Source of the DNA: Lewinella cohaerens DSM 23179
Lineage (GTDB): Bacteria > Bacteroidota > Bacteroidia > Chitinophagales > Saprospiraceae
Length of the DNA: 64,000 bases
Direction of reading: 5' to 3'
NCBI RefSeq assembly: GCF_000379805.1
Contig: NZ_KB903541.1
Span: 26,088 to 90,087, forward strand
Shown here: positions 31,967 to 41,611 of the stretch, one piece after another
Layout of the letters: each line of letters opens with the position of its first letter
Position numbering within the stretch: position 1 is the first letter of the stretch
The notes under the pieces: model-generated
The model's input: only the letters and a program-made list of their open reading frames with translations
Databases searched by the model: none
What the model was told of the DNA's origin: nothing
Translations under genes and position numbers: made by a program

Positions 31967-34450
31967 TTGTCTCAAGAAAACTTACATCCTGTTCATTCCG
32001 CCACGAGCTATTACGTAGATGTCATCTTGCCGCTGGCCATTGCGCGGGCGTATACCTATGCAGTACCGGAAGAGTTGGTATCCGAAATACAGGTAGGTGT
32101 AAGGGTAGAGGTACAGTTTGGGAAAAGTAAGTTGTACACAGGGTTAGTTATGCGGGTACACCAGGAGGCACCCACGCAGCAGCACCCCAAGCTCATCATC
32201 AGTGTCATCGATGAAGTACCCATCGTTACCGAGCAGCAATTCAAGCTGTGGCGATGGATGGCAAGTTACTACCTCTGCTCCTTGGGCGAAGTAATGAATG
32301 CAGCACTGCCTGCAAACTTTAAACTTACCAGCGAAACCCGCGTAACGCTCGGGCCACTTTTTCATCAGGATCCAGCCTTGCTGAGTGATAAAGAATACCT
32401 GATTGCCGAAGCCCTTTCGATTCAGGAAGAGCTCAGTATCGATGACCTACAGGACATCCTCGGGCAAAAGACCGTATATCCGATTATCCGTCGCTTGCTG
32501 GACAAGCGCATTGTCTACCTCAAGGAAGATCTCAAGGAAAAATATCGACCCAAGAAAATTCTTTGTGTTCGTTTTCAGGAGCCTTATGCTTCCGACCCTA
32601 ATAGCTTGCACCTCGCTTTCGAGCTGGTCTCGCGTTCTACGAGGCAGGAAACAGCGCTGTTGGCTTACATTCAAACTAGTAAGCAACAAGAGTTTGTGCG
32701 TCAATCAGAATTGATTCAACAGTCAAATGCAGATCATGGGGCCATCAAAGCAATGGTCAAAAAGGAAATATTTGAAGTTTACGAACGCGAAATTAGCCGC
32801 ATAGGGAGCTATGAAGAAGATACGCTGGAAGCATCCACACTTGCTCAGCAGCAAACCCGTGCATTAACAGAAATAAAGACCCACTTTGAAGACAAAGGCG
32901 TCGTATTACTGCACGGTGTTACCGGTAGTGGAAAGACGCGGGTGTACTTGGAACTGATGCAGGAGGTCATCGCCAAAGGCGGTCAAGTTCTTTATCTATT
33001 ACCAGAAATTGCCCTGACCACCCAAATCATTGAGCGCGTACAAAAAGTACTGGGAGATGATGTGATGGTTTATCATTCGCGCCTCAATCACAACGAACGA
33101 ATTGAGCTTTGGCAAAAAGTACAAGCGGGCAAAGGGGCTGTGGTCGGTCCGCGTTCGGCCATGTTTTTGCCTTATCAAGAACTCTCCCTCGTTATTGTTG
33201 ATGAAGAACACGATCCCAGTTACAAGCAACGTGACCCCAATCCTCGCTATCATGGCCGCGATACTGCTATTGTTTTGGCACACCAGTTTGGGGCCAAAGT
33301 ATTGCTAGGTACGGCTACCCCCGCGCTGGAAACCTACCACAATACCCAAAAAGGAAAGTACGGCCTGGTAGTGATGAACGACCGCTTCGGCGGGATCGAA
33401 CTCCCGGAGATCATCATCGCCGATGCCCGTAAAGCGCAGCTGGAGCAGCGCATGTACAACCATTTTACCGATACCTTGATCGATGAACTCAAAGCTGCCT
33501 TGGAACGGGGAGAACAAGCCATCCTTTTTCAGAATCGGCGTGGGTATTCTCCAACCTATCGCTGCCCTACCTGCGCGTGGCATTCCGAGTGTGTCAACTG
33601 CGATGTGAGCCTCACTTATCACAAGTTTCACGAAATGCTAAAGTGCCACTACTGTGGCTACAGCACCAAACTCCCCACGGAATGCCCGGCCTGTGCCAGC
33701 ACGGGCTTGACCATGCAGGGTTTCGGGACAGAAAAGATAGAAGATGAGCTGAAAATATTCCTCCCCGACGCCAAGATCGGCAGGATGGACCTGGATACCG
33801 TTCGTGGCAAGAATGCACACGCCAAGATTATCGGCGAATTCGAAGAAGGTAAAATCGACATCCTCGTAGGTACCCAAATGGTGACCAAAGGGCTGGACTT
33901 TGAGCGGGTAGGCGTAGTAGGTGTGCTCAGCGCCGATCAGCTCTTACAATTTCCTGACCTTCGCGCATCCGAGCGAGCCTTTCAGTTGATGTTGCAGGTA
34001 GCTGGTAGGGCAGGGCGGAAACACCGGCAGGGCAAAGTGGTTATCCAAGCTTTTAATACCGCCCACCCGGTGATCAAGGAAGTACTAGAGGGTGATTATG
34101 CGGCCTTCTATGCTCGTGAATTAAAGGAGCGGCACGAGTTTGCTTATCCACCTTTTATGCGCCTCATCCGGATTACCCTCAAGCATAAGAAGCCGCAGGT
34201 GGTCAATGATGCTATGAAATTGTATGCCCACTGGCTCAAACAGCAGTTAGGGGAATGGGTACTGGGCCCTGCGGTACCCCATGTTGGACGCGTCAGGAAT
34301 TACTACCTGCTCGATGTGCTCATCAAACTGGAGATGAACCCGCAGAAGATCAAATTTGCCAAAAAACACATCTACGCCGCCACCGAACAAATCAAGCAAA
34401 CCCAAGGCTACAGCAATGTCCGCGTCAGCATTGACGTCGATCCGTATTAG
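31967..34450 (+). CDS. priA: Primosomal replication restart helicase PriA
   Basis: 3'-5' DNA helicase that reloads the replisome at stalled forks. The 827 residues include an N-terminal DNA-binding domain (about 10-115), Walker A HGVTGSGKT (near 320), the DEEH box (near 411), eight zinc-binding cysteines in four pairs (about 532-572, as CPTC, CVNC, CHYC and CPAC), and helicase motifs to GTQMVTKGLDFERV and QVAGRAGR (near 645-690). The start is TTG 31967; no ATG fits, and an upstream stop is at 31919-31921. It is complete and of normal length. The gene stands alone; the repeat region 34466-34580 follows. Confidence 0.96.
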   Translation: MSQENLHPVHSATSYYVDVILPLAIARAYTYAVPEELVSEIQVGVRVEVQFGKSKLYTGLVMRVHQEAPTQQHPKLIISVIDEVPIVTEQQFKLWRWMASYYLCSLGEVMNAALPANFKLTSETRVTLGPLFHQDPALLSDKEYLIAEALSIQEELSIDDLQDILGQKTVYPIIRRLLDKRIVYLKEDLKEKYRPKKILCVRFQEPYASDPNSLHLAFELVSRSTRQETALLAYIQTSKQQEFVRQSELIQQSNADHGAIKAMVKKEIFEVYEREISRIGSYEEDTLEASTLAQQQTRALTEIKTHFEDKGVVLLHGVTGSGKTRVYLELMQEVIAKGGQVLYLLPEIALTTQIIERVQKVLGDDVMVYHSRLNHNERIELWQKVQAGKGAVVGPRSAMFLPYQELSLVIVDEEHDPSYKQRDPNPRYHGRDTAIVLAHQFGAKVLLGTATPALETYHNTQKGKYGLVVMNDRFGGIELPEIIIADARKAQLEQRMYNHFTDTLIDELKAALERGEQAILFQNRRGYSPTYRCPTCAWHSECVNCDVSLTYHKFHEMLKCHYCGYSTKLPTECPACASTGLTMQGFGTEKIEDELKIFLPDAKIGRMDLDTVRGKNAHAKIIGEFEEGKIDILVGTQMVTKGLDFERVGVVGVLSADQLLQFPDLRASERAFQLMLQVAGRAGRKHRQGKVVIQAFNTAHPVIKEVLEGDYAAFYARELKERHEFAYPPFMRLIRITLKHKKPQVVNDAMKLYAHWLKQQLGEWVLGPAVPHVGRVRNYYLLDVLIKLEMNPQKIKFAKKHIYAATEQIKQTQGYSNVRVSIDVDPY

Positions 34451-34465
34451 GGGGGTGAAAAGATG

Positions 34466-34580
34466 GGTCGCGCCAGGGGTGGGAGCCAGCACCGGGCACC
34501 GGTGCGCCCGCAGGGCCGAGTGAATAACGAGTGGCGGACGACCCGACCCGAAGCACAGCGGAGGGAGGCGCCCAAATAAC
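34466..34580. repeat. GC-rich spacer repeat, minus-oriented
   Basis: Reverse-complement reading begins GGCGCCTCCCTCCGCTG and later CGTTATTCACTCGGCCCTG. The same CCTCCCT...GTTATTCACTC order occurs at 30920-30960. With the gcvP leader it fills the 321-base gap between priA and gcvP. Confidence 0.45.
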
Positions 34581-34630
34581 ATTCCACTGTCAAAATAAAC
34601 TATCCTGAGGTAGGGATGTTAATCCACCAC

Positions 34631-34771
34631 GAAGATTTTTTATCTTCGCAGCAAGGAAGACGGGTACGGAGAACAAGCACCCTGTTTTTGGGGAAACTCC
34701 GTGGCTTTAGTCCTGCTTTTGCAAATGTTCTGTAAAGAAGTTCCTAACCTACCTCAACCGGAATTACTACC
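34631..34771 (+). promoter_or_regulatory. Promoter and candidate structured leader of gcvP
   Basis: TATCTTCG (34641-34648) resembles a -7 box. Downstream, nested complementarity is visible: AGCAAGGA (34650-34657) with TCCTGCT (34711-34717), ACGGAG (34666-34671) with CTCCGT (34697-34702), and CCC (34680-34682) with GGGG (34690-34693). The layout is a closed multistem fold about 68 bases long, 54 bases before the ATG. It does not match the glycine riboswitch core that often precedes gcvP. Confidence 0.4.
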
Positions 34772-37648
34772 ATGAGTAAAACGGCATTTTTCGATCAGTT
34801 TGTGAACCGCCATATTGGCCCCTCTCCTGCAGAGGTTTCGCAAATGATCAAGACCATCGGCGTTAAAAGCCTCGACCAATTAATTGATGAAACGGTGCCC
34901 GCAGATATCCGCCGCAAGGACGCGATAAAGGTACCTGTTGCTCAGACGGAGCATGCTTACCTCGGCAGCCTAAAAGCATTGGCCGCTAAGAATAAGGTGT
35001 ATAAAACTTACATCGGACTGGGCTATTATCCAACCATTACCCCATCGGTAATTGCTCGGAATATTTTTCAGAATCCGGGTTGGTATACGCAGTATACGCC
35101 CTATCAGGCAGAGATTGCTCAAGGCCGATTGGAGGCACTTTTGAATTTTCAAACCATGGTGAGTGATCTCACCGGGATGGAGATCGCCAACGCTTCTTTG
35201 CTGGATGAAGGCACTGCTGCTGCGGAAGCAATGGCCTTGTTTTTTGCCCAGAAAAATAAGCGTAACAAAAAGGAACCGATCAATGTATTTTTGGTCGCTG
35301 ATCAAGTACTTCCTCAGACGATTGCAGTACTTCAGGCACGGGCTGAACCCCTGGGGGTTGAGGTGCAAGTAAAGCCTGTCGGTGATTTCGAATTAAACGA
35401 CCAGGTTTTCGGTTTGATGCTACAGTATCCTGCCGCTAATGGTGCTGTAGAGGATTACCGCGCACTGACTGCCGAAGCGAACGCCAAAAACATTTACGTG
35501 ACCGTAGCTGCCGACTTGATGGCGCTAACAGTACTAATGCCTCCTGGTGAGTGGGGCGCTGATGCAGTTGTGGGTAATACTCAGCGATTTGGCGTGCCAA
35601 TGGGTTATGGAGGCCCTCATGCAGCTTATTTTGCTTGTCGCGAAGCTTACAAGCGCTCTTTACCAGGGCGTATCATCGGAGTGTCGGTAGACCAAAGAGG
35701 GAAACCTGCACTGCGGATGGCACTGCAAACCCGTGAGCAGCATATTCGCCGCGAAAAAGCAACGTCTAATATTTGTACCGCTCAGGCACTGCTGGCTATT
35801 ATGGCAGGTATGTATGCAGCTTGGCACGGGCCGGAAGGTTTGCGGGCGATTGCTGTCCGCATCAACACCTTGGCGCAATTGCTGGGCCAAAGTGCCAAAC
35901 AGCTGGGGTACGAGCTGGAAGTGGAGCATTACTTTGATACGGTTACCATTAAAGCTGATAACCAAAGCCGGCTGGCTATTCGCCGAGCTGCTTTGGGAGC
36001 CGAACTGAATTTTCACTATACAGATACGGGTGTTCAGATTAGTCTGGATGAGACGACGACTCGTGAAGATGTCGAGCAAATTGCCGGAATCCTTGCTGTC
36101 GATTTTGAGCAGGATACCATCGCATTGGCAACTGAAGAGCCTGCCACTATTTCTGCACCGGAAAGCTTGTACAGACAGACCGATTACCTGACGCATCCCG
36201 TTTTCAACAGCTACCAGACGGAAACGGAAATGATGCGCTACATCAAGCGCCTGGAAAACCGGGATTTGTCGCTGACGCACTCTATGATTGCATTGGGGTC
36301 ATGTACGATGAAGCTGAACGCGGCGACAGAACTGATGCCCGTAAGTTGGCCTGAATTTGCTAACCTTCACCCCTTTGTGCCTAAAGATCAGGCTGCTGGT
36401 TATTATCAGATGTTTACGGAACTAGAAGCTTGGCTGAGTGATATCACCGGGTTTACCGCTTGTTCGCTACAGCCCAACTCTGGTGCACAAGGAGAATACA
36501 CGGGCTTACTTACGATTCGTGCGTATCACCTTTCGCGAGGCGATGACAATCGTAACGTGGCAATCATTCCGGATTCGGCCCATGGTACCAACCCGGCTAG
36601 TGCGGTAATGGCGGGAATGAAAGTAGTGGTAGTGAAATGTGATGACGAAGGCAATATTGACATCGCCGACTTACGTGAGAAAGCCGAAGCTAATGCTGCT
36701 GACCTTTCTTGCCTGATGGTTACTTACCCTTCGACGCACGGTGTTTTTGAGACGGGTATTAAAGAAATTTGCCAGATCATCCACGAGTTTGGCGGATTGG
36801 TATATATGGATGGTGCCAATATGAATGCGCAGGTGGGGTTGACCAGCCCGGGCCTGATCAAAGCGGATGTTTGTCACCTGAATTTGCACAAGACCTTTGC
36901 TATTCCTCACGGCGGCGGCGGACCAGGTATGGGCCCTATTTGTGTAAATGATAAACTGGCACCTTTCCTGCCTAAGCATCCTTTGGTAGAAACGGGTGGT
37001 GAGCAAGGAATACTTCCTGTATCGGCAGCCCCTTGGGGAAGCGCGAGCATCCTATTGATTAGTTACGCTTACATCAAAATGTTGGGACCTGACGGCCTGA
37101 CCGATGCGAGCCGCTATGCGATCTTGAATGCCAACTATATCAAGGCCCGCCTGGAAGAACATTATTCAGTGCTCTTTAAAGGAGAAAATGGGCATACTGC
37201 TCACGAACTCATTATCGACTTGCGGCCCTTTAAGGAACTCATCTCCGCAGCTGATGTAGCGAAGCGATTGATTGACTATAGCTTCCACGCACCAACCTTG
37301 AGCTGGCCTGTAGCCGGAACAATCATGATAGAGCCAACGGAAAGTGAAAGCATGGCCGAGCTGGATCGTTTCTGTGATGCAATGATTGCTATCCGCAAAG
37401 AGATTGATGAAATCGCCAGCGGTGAAGCCGATGCAGAGAACAATGTCTTGCACAATGCTCCTCACGTGTTGGAATGGTTGACTGCCGATGAATGGCCTTT
37501 CCCTTATAGTCGACAGAAAGCAGCGTGGCCTTTGCCTTACCTGCTGGAAGGACGTAAGTTTTGGGCCAGTGTAGCACGAGTAGACAATGGTTTCGGTGAC
37601 CGTAACCTGGTGTGTACTTGCCCTCCGATTGAAAGTTACGCAGAGTAA
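34772..37648 (+). CDS. gcvP: Glycine dehydrogenase (decarboxylating), P protein
   Basis: PLP-dependent P protein of the glycine cleavage system: it decarboxylates glycine and passes the aminomethyl group to the lipoylated H protein. The 958 residues form one fused chain (two homologous halves), as in most Gram-negative bacteria. Seen motifs are the N-terminal [26 protein letters not shown] (about 509-521), [11 protein letters not shown], and the PLP lysine K707 within [17 protein letters not shown]. The H and T protein genes are not in the window, so the system is split in the genome. A 140-base leader with possible RNA structure precedes it, and a strong terminator follows. Confidence 0.97.
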   Translation: MSKTAFFDQFVNRHIGPSPAEVSQMIKTIGVKSLDQLIDETVPADIRRKDAIKVPVAQTEHAYLGSLKALAAKNKVYKTYIGLGYYPTITPSVIARNIFQNPGWYTQYTPYQAEIAQGRLEALLNFQTMVSDLTGMEIANASLLDEGTAAAEAMALFFAQKNKRNKKEPINVFLVADQVLPQTIAVLQARAEPLGVEVQVKPVGDFELNDQVFGLMLQYPAANGAVEDYRALTAEANAKNIYVTVAADLMALTVLMPPGEWGADAVVGNTQRFGVPMGYGGPHAAYFACREAYKRSLPGRIIGVSVDQRGKPALRMALQTREQHIRREKATSNICTAQALLAIMAGMYAAWHGPEGLRAIAVRINTLAQLLGQSAKQLGYELEVEHYFDTVTIKADNQSRLAIRRAALGAELNFHYTDTGVQISLDETTTREDVEQIAGILAVDFEQDTIALATEEPATISAPESLYRQTDYLTHPVFNSYQTETEMMRYIKRLENRDLSLTHSMIALGSCTMKLNAATELMPVSWPEFANLHPFVPKDQAAGYYQMFTELEAWLSDITGFTACSLQPNSGAQGEYTGLLTIRAYHLSRGDDNRNVAIIPDSAHGTNPASAVMAGMKVVVVKCDDEGNIDIADLREKAEANAADLSCLMVTYPSTHGVFETGIKEICQIIHEFGGLVYMDGANMNAQVGLTSPGLIKADVCHLNLHKTFAIPHGGGGPGMGPICVNDKLAPFLPKHPLVETGGEQGILPVSAAPWGSASILLISYAYIKMLGPDGLTDASRYAILNANYIKARLEEHYSVLFKGENGHTAHELIIDLRPFKELISAADVAKRLIDYSFHAPTLSWPVAGTIMIEPTESESMAELDRFCDAMIAIRKEIDEIASGEADAENNVLHNAPHVLEWLTADEWPFPYSRQKAAWPLPYLLEGRKFWASVARVDNGFGDRNLVCTCPPIESYAE

Positions 37649-37676
37649 CATCGGCCAAAGTAAGGCGCTAAAATAA

Positions 37677-37708
37677 AATGCCCGCTTCGAGAGATCGAAG
37701 CGGGCATT
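37677..37708. terminator. Bidirectional intrinsic terminator
   Basis: AATGCCCGCTTCGA (37677-37690) is exactly inverted at 37695-37708 around the loop GAGA. A TTTTT run follows on the + side (37713) and an A-rich run precedes. It separates convergent gcvP and the porin-like gene. Confidence 0.85.
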
Positions 37709-37755
37709 GTAGTTTTTAAAAGAGTTATTCTCTTTCAAGTGTTGGTGATTGTTAA

Positions 37756-38307
37756 TTATCCACCGAAGCGGTAACCAATTCCAAGTTTACCCTGGAACAT
37801 GATATCTGGCCAATCAACAGTGAATTCAGTACCGCTGTCTTCGTATTTAGTGTTGTCGACCAAAGCGCGACCAACACCGAAGCCGATGTCAAAAACGATA
37901 CCACTACGAGATACGGATTTGTATCCGATACCTACACCAAGACCAAAACGGGTTTGGCTGTACTCTGCATAGTTGGTGTCACCATCCGCTTTGTAGCTGC
38001 GGGAGATGAAACGTAAAAAGGCATCTGCATAGAATTTGTCAGCACCATCATCAGGGTTGAAGTAATATTTACCAACCACGCCAATTGGAATGTTGCTCCA
38101 CTTGAGGCTAGTAAAATCATCATTACCTCCACCGATACCGATAGTAGCTTCAACAGAGAATTCATCAGAAAGGATGAAGTCTCCTCCGATACTTAGGTCG
38201 CCAAAGAGAAGTCCAATAGGGTTAATTGTGACATCTACCTGCGCGTTTGCGTGGAAGGCCGAGAAAGAGAAAACGGCCAGGGCCAAGATCATTAATCTTG
38301 ATTTCAT
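37756..38307 (-). CDS. Outer-membrane beta-barrel protein
   Basis: 183-residue exported protein with a clear signal peptide (about 1-22, ending HANAQ). The mature part is glycine- and aromatic-rich with alternating polar/hydrophobic strands and ends KLGIGYRFGG, the usual aromatic/glycine end of a small beta-barrel. It resembles OmpW/OprF-like eight-stranded barrels in length, but no specific family motif is visible. A promoter TACCTTTA (38343-38336, minus strand) with an upstream TTG 20 bases away lies 29-36 bases before the start. It is convergent with gcvP across the strong terminator. Probably a structural or porin-like protein. Confidence 0.85.
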   Translation of the reverse strand: MKSRLMILALAVFSFSAFHANAQVDVTINPIGLLFGDLSIGGDFILSDEFSVEATIGIGGGNDDFTSLKWSNIPIGVVGKYYFNPDDGADKFYADAFLRFISRSYKADGDTNYAEYSQTRFGLGVGIGYKSVSRSGIVFDIGFGVGRALVDNTKYEDSGTEFTVDWPDIMFQGKLGIGYRFGG

Positions 38308-38590
38308 AAAGGTGTAATTTAGTTAGTCAATGGCCTAAAGGTAGATAAATATCCTACACACGACAATTAATTACGTTTTTTTTAACAACAGGGTAGCCTA
38401 TGCGTCAAAAGGGGGTTAAAGCCTCTTTTTGCTGGTTACCTTTTGTGGTGGAATGCTATGCTCACTGCGTTCGAGGTAGTGTTCGATTGCGCTCACGGTT
38501 ATGCGATCCCGATGCCTCGGGATCGCGTTTGTACTCGCTAAAGCTCGTGATGGTGCTCGTTCCTCGCGGGCGAGCGAAGCGCGCACCCCT
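38308..38590. repeat. GC-rich repeat region with a 10-bp palindrome
   Basis: GCGATCCCGA (38503-38512) is inverted at 38517-38526 around TGCC. From about 38470 the sequence is rich in CTCGTTCC, GCGCTCAC and GCGAGCGAAGCGCGCACC, in the style of the other spacer repeats. The left part contains the porin-gene promoter. There is no gene in the 283 bases. Confidence 0.55.
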
Positions 38591-41128
38591 TTACGGTTGA
38601 GGCTTATTGCCTAATGAAATAAGATTAGCAAATAAACGGTATGCTCCGGGTACGCCAGCGGGAAGCTCTCGGAACCACGAGTAGCCTGTATAAACATAGT
38701 GGCCTTTGCCGTATTCTGCGACCAGCAAACCACCATCACGCGCAGGTTCGCCAGGGTCGTTACTCGATAGAATGGCGGTGTATTCGTCAGCCCACTCGTT
38801 GGGGAAGTAAAGCCCTCGTTCTTGTACCCAGCCTTCGAAATCTGCGGTGGTTATCTTGTTAGGCTCATTTAGAACTGGGTGGTCAGGTGCCAGTAAGCGA
38901 ACTTCGGCTTCTTCTACCGTCACTCGGTCTCTGCTAACATTGATAGGGTAGGGGGCCAGCTCTTCCATTGGGACTTTTAATCTTCGATTAGTGTTGTACT
39001 GGACAATGAGGGTACCTCCTTGGTTGACATATTCCAGTAAGGCCGGCTGGTAGACGGGCATACGTTCGAGCGTGTTATAAGCCCGGATGCCCAAAATGAC
39101 GGCATCGAAATTTTTAAGTCGATCCGTATTCATATCACGATCATCCAGCATAGTAACATCGTAGCCAATTTGTTCGAGTGCTTGTGGAATGTCATCACCA
39201 GCTCCTTTTAGGTAACCGATGTATTGGCCCTCCTTCTTGATGTTTAAACGCACGACTTTTGCAGTCGCATCCAAAATGAGCGTTTGGGTCGGAATATGAT
39301 CGTATTCAATTTTTATGCGGTCTTTATGGTAAACGATACCATCTAGATCGACCATCGGAGTGATGAAGTTCTCTTCCTGGGTTTCGGAAGGGTAGAGGGT
39401 AAACTTGAATGTCTGCTCCTCGTCTTTGCGGTCAAGTGTAAGCGGAAATGATTCCGGTTCTAAACGCCAGCCATTGGGATAGGCCAAGCGCAGGGTTCCT
39501 GTAATATTATCACGACCTGCGGTAACCTTTACCGTAATTTCCTGCGGCTTTGGGTTTGAAAAAATGTAGACCTGCTCGGATAAGCCGGTAAATACAGGTG
39601 GTGTGATTTCGAAAGGACTGTAAAGCTCCCCTTTAACAGGATCGGTCTTTTTGAAAACCAGTGGTTTAGTGATCACCATCGTTGACCAGGAATTTTTGGC
39701 TTTATCAAAAATATCCAAAGTAAAAGTGACATCGAGCGCCGATGGTGTTTGGGGTAACCCTCGTAGCTGCTGATCTTTGACGGTATACATGCCAAGGCTG
39801 GCTTTTTGGTTCAACCAGTAAGCATTGGAGATAGGGAAGTCGGCAGGGATGCTTAAAGTCTGTTCCTTGGAAAACCCTTGGTTAGAAGCAAGTTGCTCAT
39901 TGACTTCTTGGTCAATGTCTAAATCAGGGAAACTGATTTCGCGCAATTTCACCTCCACACCAGAGCGGTTAATGGCTTCTAATTCAATAACAATATCCTG
40001 TCCGGGAGCTGCACTAGGGTCTGCGGCTACGGCCTCCAAAAAGAGACCTAGCGACCCTTCGATCAGGTTTTTGATTTCGGCAAGTTTAATGTCTCGCCAA
40101 TGCCCGGAAGGTAAAGATTTGATCATGTTGCGAATTCTTAGCAGGCTAGGGAGGCTCTTTTCAGGTTGATCAAAATCAAAATTTGCAATCGCTAAGGCCA
40201 CTGCTTCACCAACAGGAGCACCTCCCTCAACGCGGGTCCAGGTAGTGTTGATGCCTGCGAAGGGATCAGTATTATTTTGCGGCATATCTCCCTTCACCAA
40301 TTCGAGGTATTCCGTAAGACTACCCCGTGTGCCGCTGGAACCAAATCCCTGGCTCTTGTGCTGGCTGCGGCTGGTAGCTGCAATCTCCGGGACAGAAATC
40401 CCCCGTTTCGGAAGATAAGTACCTACATCAAGCGACACCATCTTGGATTTATCGGCCTCGTCAAAGGCTTCTTGGCTACCATAGAACCACCAAGAGGTGT
40501 TAAAGAAGATGCGACTGGGCTTCCAGGGAGCAACGCTTTGCAATTGCTCAGGATATACTTTTGGGTCATTGCTTAAGTCGAAAGATTCTACCGAAAGCAT
40601 AGCAGAGGCAGTATGATGCCCGTGAGTTTTGCCCGGCGAACGATGGTCGAAGCGATTGATAATAATGTCTGGCTTGAAGTTGCGGATCACCCAGATGGCA
40701 TCAGCCATCACCTGGTCACGGTCCCAGATGTTGAACGTCTCGTCGGGGTGTTTGGAATAGCCAAAATCATTAGCACGGGTGAAAAATTGCTGCCCGCCAT
40801 CCGTGCGGCGTGCAGCCAGCAATTCCTGTGTACGGATTACCCCCAATAGCTCGCGAATCTCCGGGCCTACAAGGTTTTGGCCACCATCGCCGCGTGTCAG
40901 TGAAAGATAGGCGGTGTTGGCATGGCGTACATTGCCCAGATAAGCAATCATCCGCGTGTTCTCATCATCGGGGTGTGCTGCGAAATACAAGGCAGAACCC
41001 AAGAAATTGAGCTTTTGCAGGCCATCATGAATTTCGGTAGAAGACCACCGTTTAGGAGCTTGAGCTTGGACGGTCGTGTAACCTCCGAGGAAAGCAAGGA
41101 GAAAAACAATTATAGATATGCGCTTCAT
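38591..41128 (-). CDS. Exported PIG-L family deacetylase
   Basis: 845-residue secreted protein. Signal peptide about 1-22 (ending VQAQA). The N-terminal domain (about 45-260) is a LmbE/PIG-L zinc deacetylase: AHPDDE (51-56) holds the metal ligands and catalytic aspartate, and HGHHTAS (about 168-174) supplies the third histidine. PIG-L enzymes remove acetyl groups from N-acetylglucosamine units. The remaining 550 residues are beta-rich (FTLDIFDKAKNSW, PFEITPP...), and the region around 640-830 resembles a glutamine-amidotransferase-like fold (QALEQIGYDVTMLD, GGTLIVQYNT). A TACCTTTG promoter box (41168-41161, minus) precedes the ATG by 32 bases. Substrate likely a glycan or glycolipid. Confidence 0.9.
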   Translation of the reverse strand: MKRISIIVFLLAFLGGYTTVQAQAPKRWSSTEIHDGLQKLNFLGSALYFAAHPDDENTRMIAYLGNVRHANTAYLSLTRGDGGQNLVGPEIRELLGVIRTQELLAARRTDGGQQFFTRANDFGYSKHPDETFNIWDRDQVMADAIWVIRNFKPDIIINRFDHRSPGKTHGHHTASAMLSVESFDLSNDPKVYPEQLQSVAPWKPSRIFFNTSWWFYGSQEAFDEADKSKMVSLDVGTYLPKRGISVPEIAATSRSQHKSQGFGSSGTRGSLTEYLELVKGDMPQNNTDPFAGINTTWTRVEGGAPVGEAVALAIANFDFDQPEKSLPSLLRIRNMIKSLPSGHWRDIKLAEIKNLIEGSLGLFLEAVAADPSAAPGQDIVIELEAINRSGVEVKLREISFPDLDIDQEVNEQLASNQGFSKEQTLSIPADFPISNAYWLNQKASLGMYTVKDQQLRGLPQTPSALDVTFTLDIFDKAKNSWSTMVITKPLVFKKTDPVKGELYSPFEITPPVFTGLSEQVYIFSNPKPQEITVKVTAGRDNITGTLRLAYPNGWRLEPESFPLTLDRKDEEQTFKFTLYPSETQEENFITPMVDLDGIVYHKDRIKIEYDHIPTQTLILDATAKVVRLNIKKEGQYIGYLKGAGDDIPQALEQIGYDVTMLDDRDMNTDRLKNFDAVILGIRAYNTLERMPVYQPALLEYVNQGGTLIVQYNTNRRLKVPMEELAPYPINVSRDRVTVEEAEVRLLAPDHPVLNEPNKITTADFEGWVQERGLYFPNEWADEYTAILSSNDPGEPARDGGLLVAEYGKGHYVYTGYSWFRELPAGVPGAYRLFANLISLGNKPQP

Positions 41129-41236
41129 AGCAGGCGTAGTTATTTTATCTAGGAAGTAGACAAAGGTAGGGCGTTTTTGGTTGAGAGGATTGCTTAATTA
41201 AAGCAAGGAAAAAAAAGCCAATCGTGCCAGTGCGAT

Positions 41237-41517
41237 CTACGGTTGGGACACATCTATGTGTCTTGACCTCAGTAGAGGTCATCTATTGGTAGAACCATGT
41301 TTATTAGGAGTTAAAACGACCTCGGATGAGGTCGAATATCAATTCATATTGGATCACCGAGTAGAAAATCCAAAAAGAATGCGATGTTTCCTATTGTGCG
41401 ACCTCATCCGAGGTCGGTTTCTCATTTATTTATTCTTTTCTACCAATATACCACCTCTCCGAGGTGTTTTTGTTTGACTCCACCCCTGATTTTGTTCGAG
41501 ATGTGTCCCAACCGTAG
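41237..41517. mobile_element. 281-bp MITE-like element with perfect 18-bp inverted ends
   Basis: CTACGGTTGGGACACATC at 41237-41254 is exactly inverted at 41500-41517. AGTGCGAT lies directly outside both ends (41229-41236 and 41518-41525), an 8-base direct duplication (9 if the next C is counted). The interior has palindromes such as CGACCTCGGATGAGGTCG (41308-41325 region) and CGACCTCATCCGAGGTCG (41399-41416 region), and no transposase. It is a non-autonomous transposon, inserted between the PIG-L and ALDH genes. With the terminator it accounts for most of the 483-base gap. Confidence 0.85.
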
Positions 41518-41551
41518 AGTGCGATCATACGATTGTCTCTCCCAAAACAAA

Positions 41552-41586
41552 AAAGCCGTCTTCCACACCAGGTGAAAGACGGCTTT
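41552..41586 (-). terminator. Intrinsic terminator of the ALDH gene
   Basis: Minus-strand reading gives AAAGCCGTCTT, a 13-base loop, AAGACGGCTTT and a T-rich run (TTTTTTGTTTTGGG). The stem is 11 bp. It lies 25 bases after the stop codon of the ALDH gene. Confidence 0.85.
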
Positions 41587-41611
41587 ATGAAATCTTATGG
41601 TCTAACCATTC

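Noticed and set aside
34641..34771. Glycine riboswitch before gcvP
   Set aside because: The conserved aptamer core was not found. Only nested stems of other sequence are visible, so I list it as an undefined leader.
35660..36280. 206-codon minus-strand frame inside gcvP
   Set aside because: It is antisense to a full-length, highly conserved GcvP and has no domain signature.
41256..41477. 73-codon frame inside the MITE-like element
   Set aside because: It is short and contains the internal palindromes; there is no transposase motif.
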